A stretch of DNA of 62,622 nucleotides from Eubacterium sp. Its GTDB lineage: Bacteria; Bacillota; Clostridia; Lachnospirales; Lachnospiraceae. This document shows, one piece after another, positions 35,658 to 45,530 of the stretch. Under the pieces are notes generated by a model. The model was not told the DNA's origin. It searched no databases and was given only the letters and a program-made list of their open reading frames with translations. Position 1 is the stretch's first letter; each line of letters opens with the position of its first letter. The DNA is taken from NCBI GenBank assembly GCA_017475235.1, contig JAFVGA010000010.1, positions 1 to 62,622 on the forward strand, in the 5' to 3' direction. A program made the position numbers and the translations under genes.

Positions 35658-36577
35658 TGGCAGAAGTTGTTGGTAAAAAACATTTTTACAATAAAGACGG
35701 ATTCAGATCATTCTCACTCTTATTCCCTTACGCATTACTATTTTGTGGATTTATCCTAATCCCTATCATCATTGCGATGGGATTGTCATTCACATACTTT
35801 GATGTTATCAATACCCCAACATTTGCGGGTATGCAGAACTACATCACACTATTAACTGGTGATGAGATTTTCATGAAGTATGTACTTCCAAATACAATCC
35901 TTTACGCGATAGTAGTAGGTGTGGGAGGATACGCATTGTCATTTATCATGGCATGGATCTTGGCACAGGTTACTCCTAGAGCTCGTACAATCTACGCTCT
36001 AGCGATGTATACACCTTCACTTGCAGGTATGATTATGATTCCATACGTTTGGAAAATTATCTTCTCAGGTGACCAGCAAGGTTTAGCAAATGCGTATTTG
36101 ATGAAATTCGGATTTATAGACCAACCGATTCAGTGGTTGCTGTCCTCGGATTACTTTATGCCGATTATGATTTTTGTATCCCTGTGGTCATCCATGGGTA
36201 TCGGTTTCTTGGCGATGCTTTCAGGTATTATGAACATCGATCAAGAGTTGTACGAGGCTGCGTATATTGATGGTATTAAGAATAGAGCACAAGAAATTAT
36301 TTACATCACCGTGCCATCGATGAAGCCACAGATGTTATTCGGTGCGGTTATGTCTATTGTAAACGCCTTCAACATGGGCTGGATTGGTGTACAGTTGGCA
36401 GGTGCCAACCCAACACCAGAGTATGCCGGTCAGTTGATCGCAAACCATATAGACGATTATGCATATATTAGATACGAGATGGGATATGCTTCGGCTATAT
36501 CCGTAGCTTTGCTCTGTCTTGTTTATCTATGTAGTAGAGTAGCAAACAATCTCTTTACAGAGAAAGATGAATATTAG
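35657..36577 (+). CDS. ABC sugar permease, MalF/LacF-like (first pair)
   Basis: A 306-residue inner-membrane permease with six predicted helices. The cytoplasmic EAA loop is LYEAAYIDGIKNRAQEIIYI, which docks the ATPase. LLFPYALLFCGFILIPIIIA is the first helix. Start and upstream stop overlap (TAATG). It pairs with the next gene. Confidence 0.93.
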   Translation: MAEVVGKKHFYNKDGFRSFSLLFPYALLFCGFILIPIIIAMGLSFTYFDVINTPTFAGMQNYITLLTGDEIFMKYVLPNTILYAIVVGVGGYALSFIMAWILAQVTPRARTIYALAMYTPSLAGMIMIPYVWKIIFSGDQQGLANAYLMKFGFIDQPIQWLLSSDYFMPIMIFVSLWSSMGIGFLAMLSGIMNIDQELYEAAYIDGIKNRAQEIIYITVPSMKPQMLFGAVMSIVNAFNMGWIGVQLAGANPTPEYAGQLIANHIDDYAYIRYEMGYASAISVALLCLVYLCSRVANNLFTEKDEY

Positions 36578-36592
36578 AAAGGAGGAATCATT

Positions 36593-37462
36593 ATGGCAAA
36601 TTTTCAAGGTAATAGAATTAATCCATCGAGATTTTCCAAAGGGCAAATTAAGTTTCACGTCATAGCGTTACCATTGTCGGTATTTATGATTACTCCAATC
36701 TTATTCGTAATCTGTAACGCGTTTAAACCTCTTGGTGAGTTGTTCAGATTCCCACCAAGAATATTCGTGTACAATCCAACATTGGATAACTTTAGAAACT
36801 TAATGGAAATGGCTGGTAACACTGGTATCCCAATGTCCAGATATTTCCTTAACTCTTTGATCGTAACTGGCTTAACTGTAGTACTCAACTTGATTATTAC
36901 AATTATGGCTGCTTACGTATTCTCAAAGAAAAAATTCAAACTAAGCGGTGCTTTATGGGAAATCAACCAGTTAGCTCTTATGTTTGTAGCTACAGCCGTG
37001 GCTATTCCTAGATACTTAGTTATCGTAAAGATAGGAGCATACAACACTTGGTTCGCACACGTTCTACCACTTATCGCTGTACCAGTAGGATTATTCTTGG
37101 TTAAGCAGTTCGTGGATGGAATCCCAGATGCGCTTATCGAAGCTGCCGTTGTGGATGGCGCTGGAGATATCAGAATCCTAAGGAGTATTATTGTTCCTTT
37201 GGCGAAGCCAGCGTTGGCTACTACAGTAGTGTTAACATTCCAGCAAGTTTGGATGAACGCAGAAACATCAAACAACTATATTACAAACGAATCACTGAGA
37301 ACGTTCACGTACTACGTGGCGGCCCTAGGTGTAAATACCCAGATGTCTGCGCAAGGTATGATGGCGGCGGCCAACATGATTTGGTTCTTGCCTAACTTAA
37401 TCATATTCATTGCAATGCAGTCTAAGGTAATGAACACAATGGCTAGCTCAGGTATTAAGTAA
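36593..37462 (+). CDS. ABC sugar permease, MalG-like (first pair)
   Basis: A 289-residue MalG-type permease. FHVIALPLSVFMITPILFVI is the first helix and the EAA loop is LIEAAVVDGAGDIRILRSII. The C-terminus MNTMASSGIK is typical of CUT1 permeases. SD AAAGGAGG is strong and spacing to the preceding gene is 15 nt. Confidence 0.93.
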   Translation: MANFQGNRINPSRFSKGQIKFHVIALPLSVFMITPILFVICNAFKPLGELFRFPPRIFVYNPTLDNFRNLMEMAGNTGIPMSRYFLNSLIVTGLTVVLNLIITIMAAYVFSKKKFKLSGALWEINQLALMFVATAVAIPRYLVIVKIGAYNTWFAHVLPLIAVPVGLFLVKQFVDGIPDALIEAAVVDGAGDIRILRSIIVPLAKPALATTVVLTFQQVWMNAETSNNYITNESLRTFTYYVAALGVNTQMSAQGMMAAANMIWFLPNLIIFIAMQSKVMNTMASSGIK

Positions 37463-37474
37463 GGAGGCAGAGTT

Positions 37475-39556
37475 ATGAGATTATTCAAAAGATCGTTAGT
37501 TCTGCTCCTTGCAGTAGCTTTCGTGATTATGAGCGCTTTGCCTGTAGCGGCATCACAGGCGACTAGTTACACATACACTTTGGATGACGATAGCGAGATG
37601 GTAAGAACACAGGATGCTTACCTTCCAGATAGAACTATCACTGATTTAGGATTAGTTAATCCTCAGGATATATTCATTACGGAAGACAACATCGCTTACA
37701 TCGCTGACTCAGGAAATTCAAGAGTAGTAGTGTACAACATCGACACAGGAAAAGTTGACAAGGTATTTGATAAAGAGACTGTCGGCGACAAAGACTTCGA
37801 AGGATTCGATAAACCAACTGGTATTTTCATTTCTAAGAAGGAAGAACTCTTTGTAGCGGACCCAGGTAGAAAGACAGTATTTAAGTTCGATAAGAACGGC
37901 AAATACGAGAGACGTTACGATAGACCTACAGCACCTATCTTTAATGGTAGTGGCGCGAAGGATAAAACAAACTACGAGCCAAGTAAAGTAGCTATCGATA
38001 GTGGTGAAAACCTATATATCGTTTCAGAAGGTTTGTACGATGGTATTATCCAGCTTGCTAAGACAGGCGAATTCTTAGGATACTTCGCAACAAACAAAGC
38101 TAAACTTTCACCAGTTCAGGCGTTCCTAAAAATGATTTATACAAAGGAACAGGCAAAGAACTCTACATTATTAAATACTGACCCACAGACATTCTCGAAT
38201 GTATTCGTAGACAGAAAAGGAATGGCTTATTCAGTTTCAATGAATGCTCCAGAGGATGGACTTAAGAAACATAGTACTAAGGGTTCTAACATGTTTAAGA
38301 ACGACGTGATTTGTACAGAACACCTAACGGATGTAACTGTAGATCCAAATGGAATTATCTACACATCTGATACAGAAGGTTTCATCTGTGCATACACACC
38401 AGATGGAGAATTAATCTTCAAACTTGGTGCTAAGGTTAACGATATGTCAATTTCAGGTTTGTTCAAATCTCTTGTTACTATCGCGGTAGATAACAAAGGT
38501 AACCTTTGGACAGCCGACGGAGAAAATGGCTACTTACAGTCATTCACTCCAACAGAATATGCAACAACTATTTATCACGCTTTAACTGAATATGAAAAAG
38601 GTAATTATGATGTAGCACTTAACGATTGGAGTTACGTACTAAGACTTAACCAGATGTCAGTGCTAGCTCATAACGGTGTTGCTAAAGCATATTACAACAA
38701 CGAGAAGTACCACAAAGCGATGGAAGACTTCGAGATTGCTGGTAACAGAGACGGATATTCAGAAGCGTACTGGGAAGTTCGTAACAAACAGATTCAAAAA
38801 TACTTAGGACCATTCTTGATAGTAGTAGTTCTACTAATCGTATTAAAGATAGTCGTAGGTATTGTAGATAAGAAGAAACGCATTTCTCAGGGTAAAAAGA
38901 ACTTAGGTAAGAAATTATCAAAAGTTCCAATACTAAGCGAGATAGGATACTCGTTCAAGTGCGCACGACATCCTATCGACAGATACTATGATATAAGAGT
39001 TGGTAAGCATGGATCACCGCTCACAGCACTAATCATTTATATCATCTTCTTCGGAGTATACATGCTCTATACAGTAGGTAAAGGATTTATCTATCAGTAT
39101 CAAAAAGTAGAAGATATGGATATGGGAGCTGTAGTAGTCGGATTCTTCGCAATCCTAATCTTATTCATCATATGTAACTACTTAGTAACATCAATTACAG
39201 ACGGTGACGGAACAATCAAACAGATTTACATGATTCCAGCGTACGGACTTATGCCAGCCATGATAGCAATGCTAATCACAACCGGCTTGTCATACTTCCT
39301 AACATACAACGAATCATTTATCTTAACCGTCATTATGGTAATCGGTGTCGGATGGTCAATAGCGGTCATCTTCGAAGGCCTCGCGACTGTCCATGACTAT
39401 GACTTTAAGGGCACAGTAATAAGTTTGATAATTACAGCAGTCTTCATAGTAATTGCAATCATAGTTGTACTAGTTGTAATCATTATGTGGGATCAGCTAT
39501 CAGACTTCTTGATAACATTAGGAAAGGAGATAATAAGAAATGTCACAGGCGGCTAA
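37475..39556 (+). CDS. NHL-repeat / TPR / Yip1-type membrane protein
   Basis: A 693-residue protein. A signal peptide (RSLVLLLAVAFVIMSALPVA) is followed by extracellular NHL-like beta-propeller repeats (about 45-365: DIFITEDNIAYIADSGNSRV, GIFISKKEELFVADPGRKTV). A TPR pair lies at about 370-425 (YEKGNYDVALNDWSYVLRLN). One helix at about 440-460 crosses the membrane, and a Yip1-like domain with about five helices fills 505-690. Propeller outside and multi-helix domain inside suggest a sensor or scaffold for the transporter. Such proteins recur with DUF5696 proteins in Firmicute glycan loci; the role is unknown. Confidence 0.82.
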   Translation: MRLFKRSLVLLLAVAFVIMSALPVAASQATSYTYTLDDDSEMVRTQDAYLPDRTITDLGLVNPQDIFITEDNIAYIADSGNSRVVVYNIDTGKVDKVFDKETVGDKDFEGFDKPTGIFISKKEELFVADPGRKTVFKFDKNGKYERRYDRPTAPIFNGSGAKDKTNYEPSKVAIDSGENLYIVSEGLYDGIIQLAKTGEFLGYFATNKAKLSPVQAFLKMIYTKEQAKNSTLLNTDPQTFSNVFVDRKGMAYSVSMNAPEDGLKKHSTKGSNMFKNDVICTEHLTDVTVDPNGIIYTSDTEGFICAYTPDGELIFKLGAKVNDMSISGLFKSLVTIAVDNKGNLWTADGENGYLQSFTPTEYATTIYHALTEYEKGNYDVALNDWSYVLRLNQMSVLAHNGVAKAYYNNEKYHKAMEDFEIAGNRDGYSEAYWEVRNKQIQKYLGPFLIVVVLLIVLKIVVGIVDKKKRISQGKKNLGKKLSKVPILSEIGYSFKCARHPIDRYYDIRVGKHGSPLTALIIYIIFFGVYMLYTVGKGFIYQYQKVEDMDMGAVVVGFFAILILFIICNYLVTSITDGDGTIKQIYMIPAYGLMPAMIAMLITTGLSYFLTYNESFILTVIMVIGVGWSIAVIFEGLATVHDYDFKGTVISLIITAVFIVIAIIVVLVVIIMWDQLSDFLITLGKEIIRNVTGG

Positions 39557-42047
39557 AAAAACTATTAAAATTTCATGCCTCGTTGTTTCAATTCTTTGCA
39601 TCCTTTCATTGGGAGTTGGAGTACTCGCTGCGTATCTAAATACGAACAGAGATACTAGAAAAGCTCCGAAGAAAGCAACAGAAACGCTTTCAATCAAGGA
39701 CGGTGCCTATGAAAAGCTATATGAGGTAGGTAAATATGAATACTACTTCAGAGATGATAGAGATATCATAGCAATTAAAGATAAAAACAACGGATACGTT
39801 TGGAAGACAGGTTTAGATGCACCATTTAGTACTCAGATTAGAGAGGCTAAAGAAGCAGTAGACAACGGAACAGTTAAAGACTGCGCCGAAGATCTTGGAA
39901 TTACACCAGCTGAAGTTAAGAAGTTGGCAAACACTCCTCAAGAGCAAGATCTTAACGCACAGTTTACTGCTATGGCAAACTCACTTATCACTCTTGAGTA
40001 CTACTCAGGTTCAGGTGAAAGTATGACTACGTCAAAGGTTTCATCAGCATCTGAGAGAACAAAAGATGGTATGTCTACTATTTCAAAGGTATTAGGCAAA
40101 GATAATGAATTTGTACTTAAGTGTAAATTCGGCGTGGACGATGAAAGAGTAAAAATGAACGTCTACATTACATTCACTGATGATGGAAAGATTAAGTATC
40201 ACATTCCATACAAAGAGATTGAAGACGACAACGACGGCAAGGCTAAAGGAACAATCAAGAATGTAATCATTACACCATTCCTAGGAACAAGTGGTGGTGG
40301 ACTTAAGTACTACAGCAAAGAAGATATGACTTGGACAAAAGTTAAGTCAAAGAAATTCACTCCTGGTTACGTTTTAGTGCCAGATGGAAGTGGAGCTTTG
40401 ATGAGATTTGAAAAGAATGAAGCCAAGTTTACAGACTATGAGGGAGACGTATATGGCGTTGACCCAGCCACAGCAATGTACTATCACAGTGAGTTGAATG
40501 ATGCGGTAGAGGTTAAACAACCTAGTATGCCAGTATTTGGTATCTCACACGGTGATGGAACACAAGCTGCATTTGTTTCATATGCAACTAACGGTTCAGA
40601 GTATATGTCGATTAATGTTGTTCCTTCATCTGTTGAGAAGAACAAGATTAAATATACATACGCATACCCAGCATTCAAATACAACGCAGAGTATTTCCAA
40701 GTAAAGGATCAGGCTGGAAACTCATACAGAAAAGTTCAGGATGTGATGAACAAATTTGATATTGATATCACATACGAATTCCTAAACGGCGACGGCAAAG
40801 ACGGTACTCCTTCAGCAGATTACGTTGGAATGGCTAAGGCTTACAGAAATTATTTGTTAAAGTCTAAGACTTTGACGGTGAAGAAGGAAACTCAAAAAGA
40901 TATTCCTATTAGAATTGACTTCTTAATGTCAGATTCTAAGAAGGGTGTGTTCTCTACACAGGAAGTTCCAGTTACTACTGTGGACAATGTGAAGAACATT
41001 CTAAATGACTTACTCACAGACAAAGTTAAGAACATCAACTCAGGTCTTATTGGATGGCAGAGTGGTGGAGAGACTATGACTAAACCAAACAGTACAAGTT
41101 TCTCAGGAGACATCGGAAGCGAAGGCGACTTTAAAGACATGATGGAATACTTCGAAAAGAAGAATATCGATGTTTCATATTCAAGAGACTTCACAAATAT
41201 CAATGAAGATATGACTGGTTACTACGGAGTGGCAGCAAGACACTTGAGTACTAAGTATATCGAAGTTGATAAGTCAGCAATCTTGCCTCAGAACGTGCCA
41301 GTAACTGAGTTCGGTTACGCAAGTCCTGAAACAAGTGACGAATGGTTAAATGATTTATATGACGACGTGGGCGAAGACAGCAAGTCATTTACTGTAGACG
41401 GAATTTCTAAGATGCTAGTAAGTTCTTACTCAGGAAAAGATGACTTTACTTCACCAACAGAGGCTATCAAGCTATATCAGAAATCATTTAAGAATATTAA
41501 GAAAGACAAAGTTAAATTGAATATGGTTAATCCTAACCAGTATTTGTGGCAATACACAGATCGTTTCTTACAGTCAAATGTAGGAACATCACAGTATGTT
41601 TACGAAACAGATACAGTTCCATTCTTACAGATGGTATTAAATGGAACAATGGAAGTTTACGCTCCATATTCAAACTTCTCGTTCTATTCTAAGAGTGATA
41701 TGTTAAAGATGATTGATTACAACATTTCACCATCATTTGTTTTGACGAAGAAGCCTTCATACTTGCTAGCTGCTACTACATCAGCAGATTATTACTCAAC
41801 AGAGTACAGCCAGTATGAGAAGATTATCAACAATATTTACAATACAGTTAATGACACACTAAAAACTGTTCAGGGTTATGAATGGACAAACAGAACAGTA
41901 GTGGACGACGGTGTTATCGCTAATACTTACAAGAAAGATGGCGAGACAAAGACTGTTGTCATTAACTACACAGACGACGAAGTTAAAGTTAAGGGACAAA
42001 CAATCCCTAAAGTAAGCGCAGTAACTTTGGAAGGGGGTGTTAAATAA
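39540..42047 (+). CDS. DUF5696 exported protein
   Basis: An 835-residue protein with one N-terminal membrane helix (ISCLVVSILCILSLGVGVLA) and a large extracytoplasmic part. The segment YVLVPDGSGALMRFEKNEAK is the hallmark of DUF5696, followed by YGVDPATAMYYHSELND. The C-terminal half resembles a TIM-barrel-like region (RIDFLMSDSKKGVF; LIGWQSGGETM), so it could be a glycosidase-like fold, but no catalytic pair can be assigned. It overlaps the Yip1 gene by 17 nt and the next permease by one base. GGAAAGGAG lies about 10 nt before the ATG. Confidence 0.8.
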   Translation: MSQAAKKTIKISCLVVSILCILSLGVGVLAAYLNTNRDTRKAPKKATETLSIKDGAYEKLYEVGKYEYYFRDDRDIIAIKDKNNGYVWKTGLDAPFSTQIREAKEAVDNGTVKDCAEDLGITPAEVKKLANTPQEQDLNAQFTAMANSLITLEYYSGSGESMTTSKVSSASERTKDGMSTISKVLGKDNEFVLKCKFGVDDERVKMNVYITFTDDGKIKYHIPYKEIEDDNDGKAKGTIKNVIITPFLGTSGGGLKYYSKEDMTWTKVKSKKFTPGYVLVPDGSGALMRFEKNEAKFTDYEGDVYGVDPATAMYYHSELNDAVEVKQPSMPVFGISHGDGTQAAFVSYATNGSEYMSINVVPSSVEKNKIKYTYAYPAFKYNAEYFQVKDQAGNSYRKVQDVMNKFDIDITYEFLNGDGKDGTPSADYVGMAKAYRNYLLKSKTLTVKKETQKDIPIRIDFLMSDSKKGVFSTQEVPVTTVDNVKNILNDLLTDKVKNINSGLIGWQSGGETMTKPNSTSFSGDIGSEGDFKDMMEYFEKKNIDVSYSRDFTNINEDMTGYYGVAARHLSTKYIEVDKSAILPQNVPVTEFGYASPETSDEWLNDLYDDVGEDSKSFTVDGISKMLVSSYSGKDDFTSPTEAIKLYQKSFKNIKKDKVKLNMVNPNQYLWQYTDRFLQSNVGTSQYVYETDTVPFLQMVLNGTMEVYAPYSNFSFYSKSDMLKMIDYNISPSFVLTKKPSYLLAATTSADYYSTEYSQYEKIINNIYNTVNDTLKTVQGYEWTNRTVVDDGVIANTYKKDGETKTVVINYTDDEVKVKGQTIPKVSAVTLEGGVK

Positions 42048-43120
42048 TGGCAGACAAGAAAGTAAAAGAACCTAAAGTTAAAGCCCCTAAGACAAAGGCG
42101 CCAAAGAAAAGAAAACTAAAAACATATCAGCAGAGACAAGATAGAAATGGTTATGCATTTATGGCTCCATGGATCATCGGATTCTTGGCATTTACAGCAT
42201 TCCCATTTGTAATGACAATCTACTTGAGTTTTACTCACGTAAAAGCAACTATCCTAGGATACGATATCAAGTGGGTTGGATTAGCAAATTATAACTCCGC
42301 ATTCTTCAAGAGTGAGACATTCGTGCCAGCGTTGTTATCATATTTGCAGATGATAATTCCTTACACGTTTATCGTAGTAGTATTATCATTCATCATTGCA
42401 TACTTGTTATGTAAGATTAATGTAGGTAAGAGTATTTTGAGAACAATTTACTTCCTACCAGTAATCATTATGTCTGGTCCAGTTATGACACAAATCCTAA
42501 ACGTACAGGATGCTGGACAGGCAGCAACTACAGCTACAGATGCTGTGGTGCAGACGAACGCATTCTCGGATATATTCATTATGCAAATCATACAGAGTTA
42601 TTCTCCAGCATTTGCAAATGGTCTAGCGGGAGTGTTTGATCATCTATCAATCATACTTTGGTTTACAGGAATCCCAATTGTACTATTTATCAATGGACTC
42701 CAGAAGATTAACCCAAGTATTTACGAAGCAGCGAAGATTGATTCAGCCAATGCTTGGCAGATTATGTGGAAGATTACAATACCAATGCTTAAGTCAATCG
42801 GACTTATCATTACAGTATTTACAGTTATCCAACTTGGTATGTACGAATCAATCAACCCAGTTTACGAATTGATTAAAGAGCAGACGGGTAAGACGGACGG
42901 TGGACTTGGATACGCCGCCACATACTCTTGGATCTACAGTATTTTAGCACTCTTGATTATCGGAATTGTATTCTTACTATTTAAGGATAGGAAACCAAAA
43001 GATATTAAGGCTAGACAGAAACAGGAGAAGAAACTCAAGAAGCTTGATAAACAGCAGAAGCGTAGACTAGCTGCTCAGAAGAGACATCAGAGGAAGGAGG
43101 CAAAGCGTTTTGGTAAGTAA
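42047..43120 (+). CDS. ABC sugar permease, MalF-like (second pair)
   Basis: A 357-residue permease with extra Lys-rich tails at both ends (KKVKEPKVKAPKTKAPKKRK and KQQKRRLAAQKRHQRKEAKR). The core has the EAA loop SIYEAAKIDSANAWQIMWKI and helix FMAPWIIGFLAFTAFPFVMT. The charged tails may bind membrane lipid or RNA; this is unusual for the family. Start overlaps the DUF5696 stop. Confidence 0.92.
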   Translation: MADKKVKEPKVKAPKTKAPKKRKLKTYQQRQDRNGYAFMAPWIIGFLAFTAFPFVMTIYLSFTHVKATILGYDIKWVGLANYNSAFFKSETFVPALLSYLQMIIPYTFIVVVLSFIIAYLLCKINVGKSILRTIYFLPVIIMSGPVMTQILNVQDAGQAATTATDAVVQTNAFSDIFIMQIIQSYSPAFANGLAGVFDHLSIILWFTGIPIVLFINGLQKINPSIYEAAKIDSANAWQIMWKITIPMLKSIGLIITVFTVIQLGMYESINPVYELIKEQTGKTDGGLGYAATYSWIYSILALLIIGIVFLLFKDRKPKDIKARQKQEKKLKKLDKQQKRRLAAQKRHQRKEAKRFGK

Positions 43121-44063
43121 TATTAAAGATAAAGTAAAAAATCTAAATGTAGAAAAAGTCAAAAACTACAGCTTTGCCAAATTCAAAAAGTTGAAAGCTG
43201 TAAATATCATTTCTAAGATTGCAATTTACTTCGTACTTATCTGTATCGGATACGTATACTTGAAACCAATCTTCGAGATGATATCAAAGTCAATAATGAC
43301 AACTGCTGACTTGATTGACCCATCAATCACTTGGTTGGCTAAACACTTTACAATGAGTAACTTCGTGGCAGCAGTGAAAGCACTTGATATTCCAACATCG
43401 CTAATCGGTTCTATATGGTTCTCAGGACTATTGGCGGTAGCGCAAACTATAGTATCGGCTACTACAGGTTTTGCATTATCAAGATACACTTTCAGAGGAA
43501 GAAATTTCTGGTATGTAATGCTTATCTTAGCGTTCATCCTACCAGTTCCTCTATTAACAGTTCCTCGTATTATGATTTTTGAGACATTCAAAACATTAAC
43601 AGGAATTCAGTTATTAAATACTATTTGGCCACAGTTCTTAATGTCATTATTAGGACAAGGAACATATTCAACGATGCTTGTATTGATATTCTATAACTTC
43701 TTCAATATGATTCCAAAATCATTAGATGAAGCGGCTATGATCGATGGTGCAGGATCACTTAAGGTGTTCTATCACGTAGCAGTTAGACTATCAACAGCTA
43801 CCATACTTGTAGTATTCCTATTCTCATTTGTATTTAACTGGAATGAGACATATACCACAAGTACAATGTTAGGTGATGCAGTAGAACTATTGCCTACACA
43901 ATTGTCGGCATTTGGTTCAACGCCAGAAACACAGACTGCCGTGAACGAGGCCAAACGAATGGCAGCAACGTTGATATCCATTTTACCGTTATTGATACTA
44001 TATGGTGTTGTACAGAAACAGTTCATTCAAGGTATCGAGAACACAGGTATTACTGGAGAATAA
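43110..44063 (+). CDS. ABC sugar permease, MalG-like (second pair)
   Basis: A 317-residue MalG-type permease. The TTG start at 43110 is supported by AAGGAGG nine bases upstream inside the previous gene; the overlap is 11 nt. The EAA loop is LDEAAMIDGAGSLKVFYHVA and the tail FIQGIENTGITGE is typical. It is the last gene before an intercistronic inverted repeat. Confidence 0.92.
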   Translation: MVSNIKDKVKNLNVEKVKNYSFAKFKKLKAVNIISKIAIYFVLICIGYVYLKPIFEMISKSIMTTADLIDPSITWLAKHFTMSNFVAAVKALDIPTSLIGSIWFSGLLAVAQTIVSATTGFALSRYTFRGRNFWYVMLILAFILPVPLLTVPRIMIFETFKTLTGIQLLNTIWPQFLMSLLGQGTYSTMLVLIFYNFFNMIPKSLDEAAMIDGAGSLKVFYHVAVRLSTATILVVFLFSFVFNWNETYTTSTMLGDAVELLPTQLSAFGSTPETQTAVNEAKRMAATLISILPLLILYGVVQKQFIQGIENTGITGE

Positions 44064-44073
44064 GACTAATTAT

Positions 44074-44126
44074 TATCAATATTTCGTCCTATAATGACAA
44101 TAGGAACATAGGACGAAATGTTGATA
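44074..44126 (+). promoter_or_regulatory. Long inverted repeat before the first GH16 gene
   Basis: TATCAATATTTCGTCCTAT (44074-44092) pairs with ATAGGACGAAATGTTGATA (44108-44126) with one mismatch over 19 nt and a 15 nt loop. No T-run follows, so it is not a standard terminator. It ends seven bases before the AGGAGG of the GH16 gene and could be an mRNA processing or stabilising stem, or an operator. Confidence 0.7.
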
Positions 44127-44144
44127 TACAATAGGAGGAAGAAA

Positions 44145-45512
44145 ATGAAGAAGTTCAGAAAAGGAATTTCAATATTAGTCGCATTGGCAATGATAGTTAC
44201 CATCTGCGCTGTGGATTCACCAAAGATTTCACAGGCCGGTGTTAAAGTTATTGTCGGCAAAAAACTAAATGTTGAGATTACTGATACTGATACTATCGTA
44301 GTAAAAGGAAAGGCGAAAGCTAAATCTTCTAACAAAAAGGTAGCTAAAGTAGATGGTATTGATAAATACGAAGGAAATTCTAACGTTCATATCAAAGGTA
44401 TGAAGGTTGGTAAAGCTACTATTAAGGTTAAAGTTGGAAAATCTACTAAGAAGATAAAAGTTACTGTATTTCCAAAGACAGTTAGCGGTGTGAGAGTAGC
44501 TAAAAACTCTGAGACTAGTGCCACTGTTTCATGGGCTAAGTCAAAAGGAGCTTCTGGTTACACAATTTACCGTTCAGAGAAGAGCAGTACTGGATATGCA
44601 AAAGTTAAAAAACAAAAAGGTACATCTTTAAGAGATAACGGACTTAAACAAGGAAAGTATTACTATTACAAGATCCAAGCCTATGGCAAAAAGGGAATCA
44701 AGAGTGAAGAACTTTCCAATACAGTTTATGTAAAAACTTGGAGACAAATTTGGAGTGACGAATTTAACGGAAACGCAGTAAATGAGAAAGTTTGGAATTA
44801 CGATATTGGCGACGGCGGTTGGGGTAACCGTGAGTTACAGTACTATCGTCCGGAAAACAATATTGTAAAAGGCGGTAAACTAATCATAAAAAATGAATTC
44901 CAATATGATGAAGATGCAGAGAAGTGTGTACCAAATTCATACTATTCAGGAAGAATGAATACTAAAGGCAAGTTCGATTTCAAATATGGAAAACTAGAAT
45001 TTAGAGCTAAGCAAGCAAAAGGTGTTGGTACATGGACAGCTGGTTGGGCTTTAGGTAAAGATAAAGTTTGGCCAAACTGTGGCGAGATTGACGTATTCGA
45101 GACAACTAGTGCAAAAGCAAAGACAACCATTCCACAATCGCTTCACTGTAAGAAGTTTAATGGTATGGCAGGATCATCTGCTAACAAGCACTTTGACTCA
45201 ACTGTATCAACTGCTACATCTCAATATCATACATATGGAGTTATTTGGACAGACCATGACATCACATTTACTATTGATGGCGCGGCTACAGGTAACTACA
45301 ATCCTAGCACATTCGTTGCAGAAGGAAGAGGAGTGGATGACTTAACTGTTTGGCCATATTGCCAGCCATTCTACTTGATAGTAAACTGTGCTATCGGTGG
45401 TGTACTTGGTGGAAACGTTACACCAGAGTACTGGACAAAGGTTAAAGAAGAAGGAGACATCGGCTTCTACGAAGACTATCTATACTATGACTGGATCAGA
45501 GTTTATCAATAA
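44145..45512 (+). CDS. Secreted GH16 endo-beta-glucanase (laminarinase type), first copy
   Basis: A 455-residue exported enzyme; ATG 44145 has AGGAGG at 44133-44138. A signal peptide is followed by a Lys-rich Ig-like (Big2-type) domain (to about 115: KVIVGKKLNVEITDTDTIVV), an FN3 domain (about 118-200: ATVSWAKSKGASGYTIYRSE) and a GH16 domain (about 205-455). The catalytic bulge is E314-I-D-V-F-E319. WSDEFNGNAV and ELQYYRPENN are usual in laminarinases, so beta-1,3 or mixed-linkage glucan is the likely substrate. It probably acts outside the cell, attached through the basic modules. The next gene is a diverged duplicate. Confidence 0.9.
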   Translation: MKKFRKGISILVALAMIVTICAVDSPKISQAGVKVIVGKKLNVEITDTDTIVVKGKAKAKSSNKKVAKVDGIDKYEGNSNVHIKGMKVGKATIKVKVGKSTKKIKVTVFPKTVSGVRVAKNSETSATVSWAKSKGASGYTIYRSEKSSTGYAKVKKQKGTSLRDNGLKQGKYYYYKIQAYGKKGIKSEELSNTVYVKTWRQIWSDEFNGNAVNEKVWNYDIGDGGWGNRELQYYRPENNIVKGGKLIIKNEFQYDEDAEKCVPNSYYSGRMNTKGKFDFKYGKLEFRAKQAKGVGTWTAGWALGKDKVWPNCGEIDVFETTSAKAKTTIPQSLHCKKFNGMAGSSANKHFDSTVSTATSQYHTYGVIWTDHDITFTIDGAATGNYNPSTFVAEGRGVDDLTVWPYCQPFYLIVNCAIGGVLGGNVTPEYWTKVKEEGDIGFYEDYLYYDWIRVYQ

Positions 45513-45530
45513 AGGAAAGAGAGGTGCATT

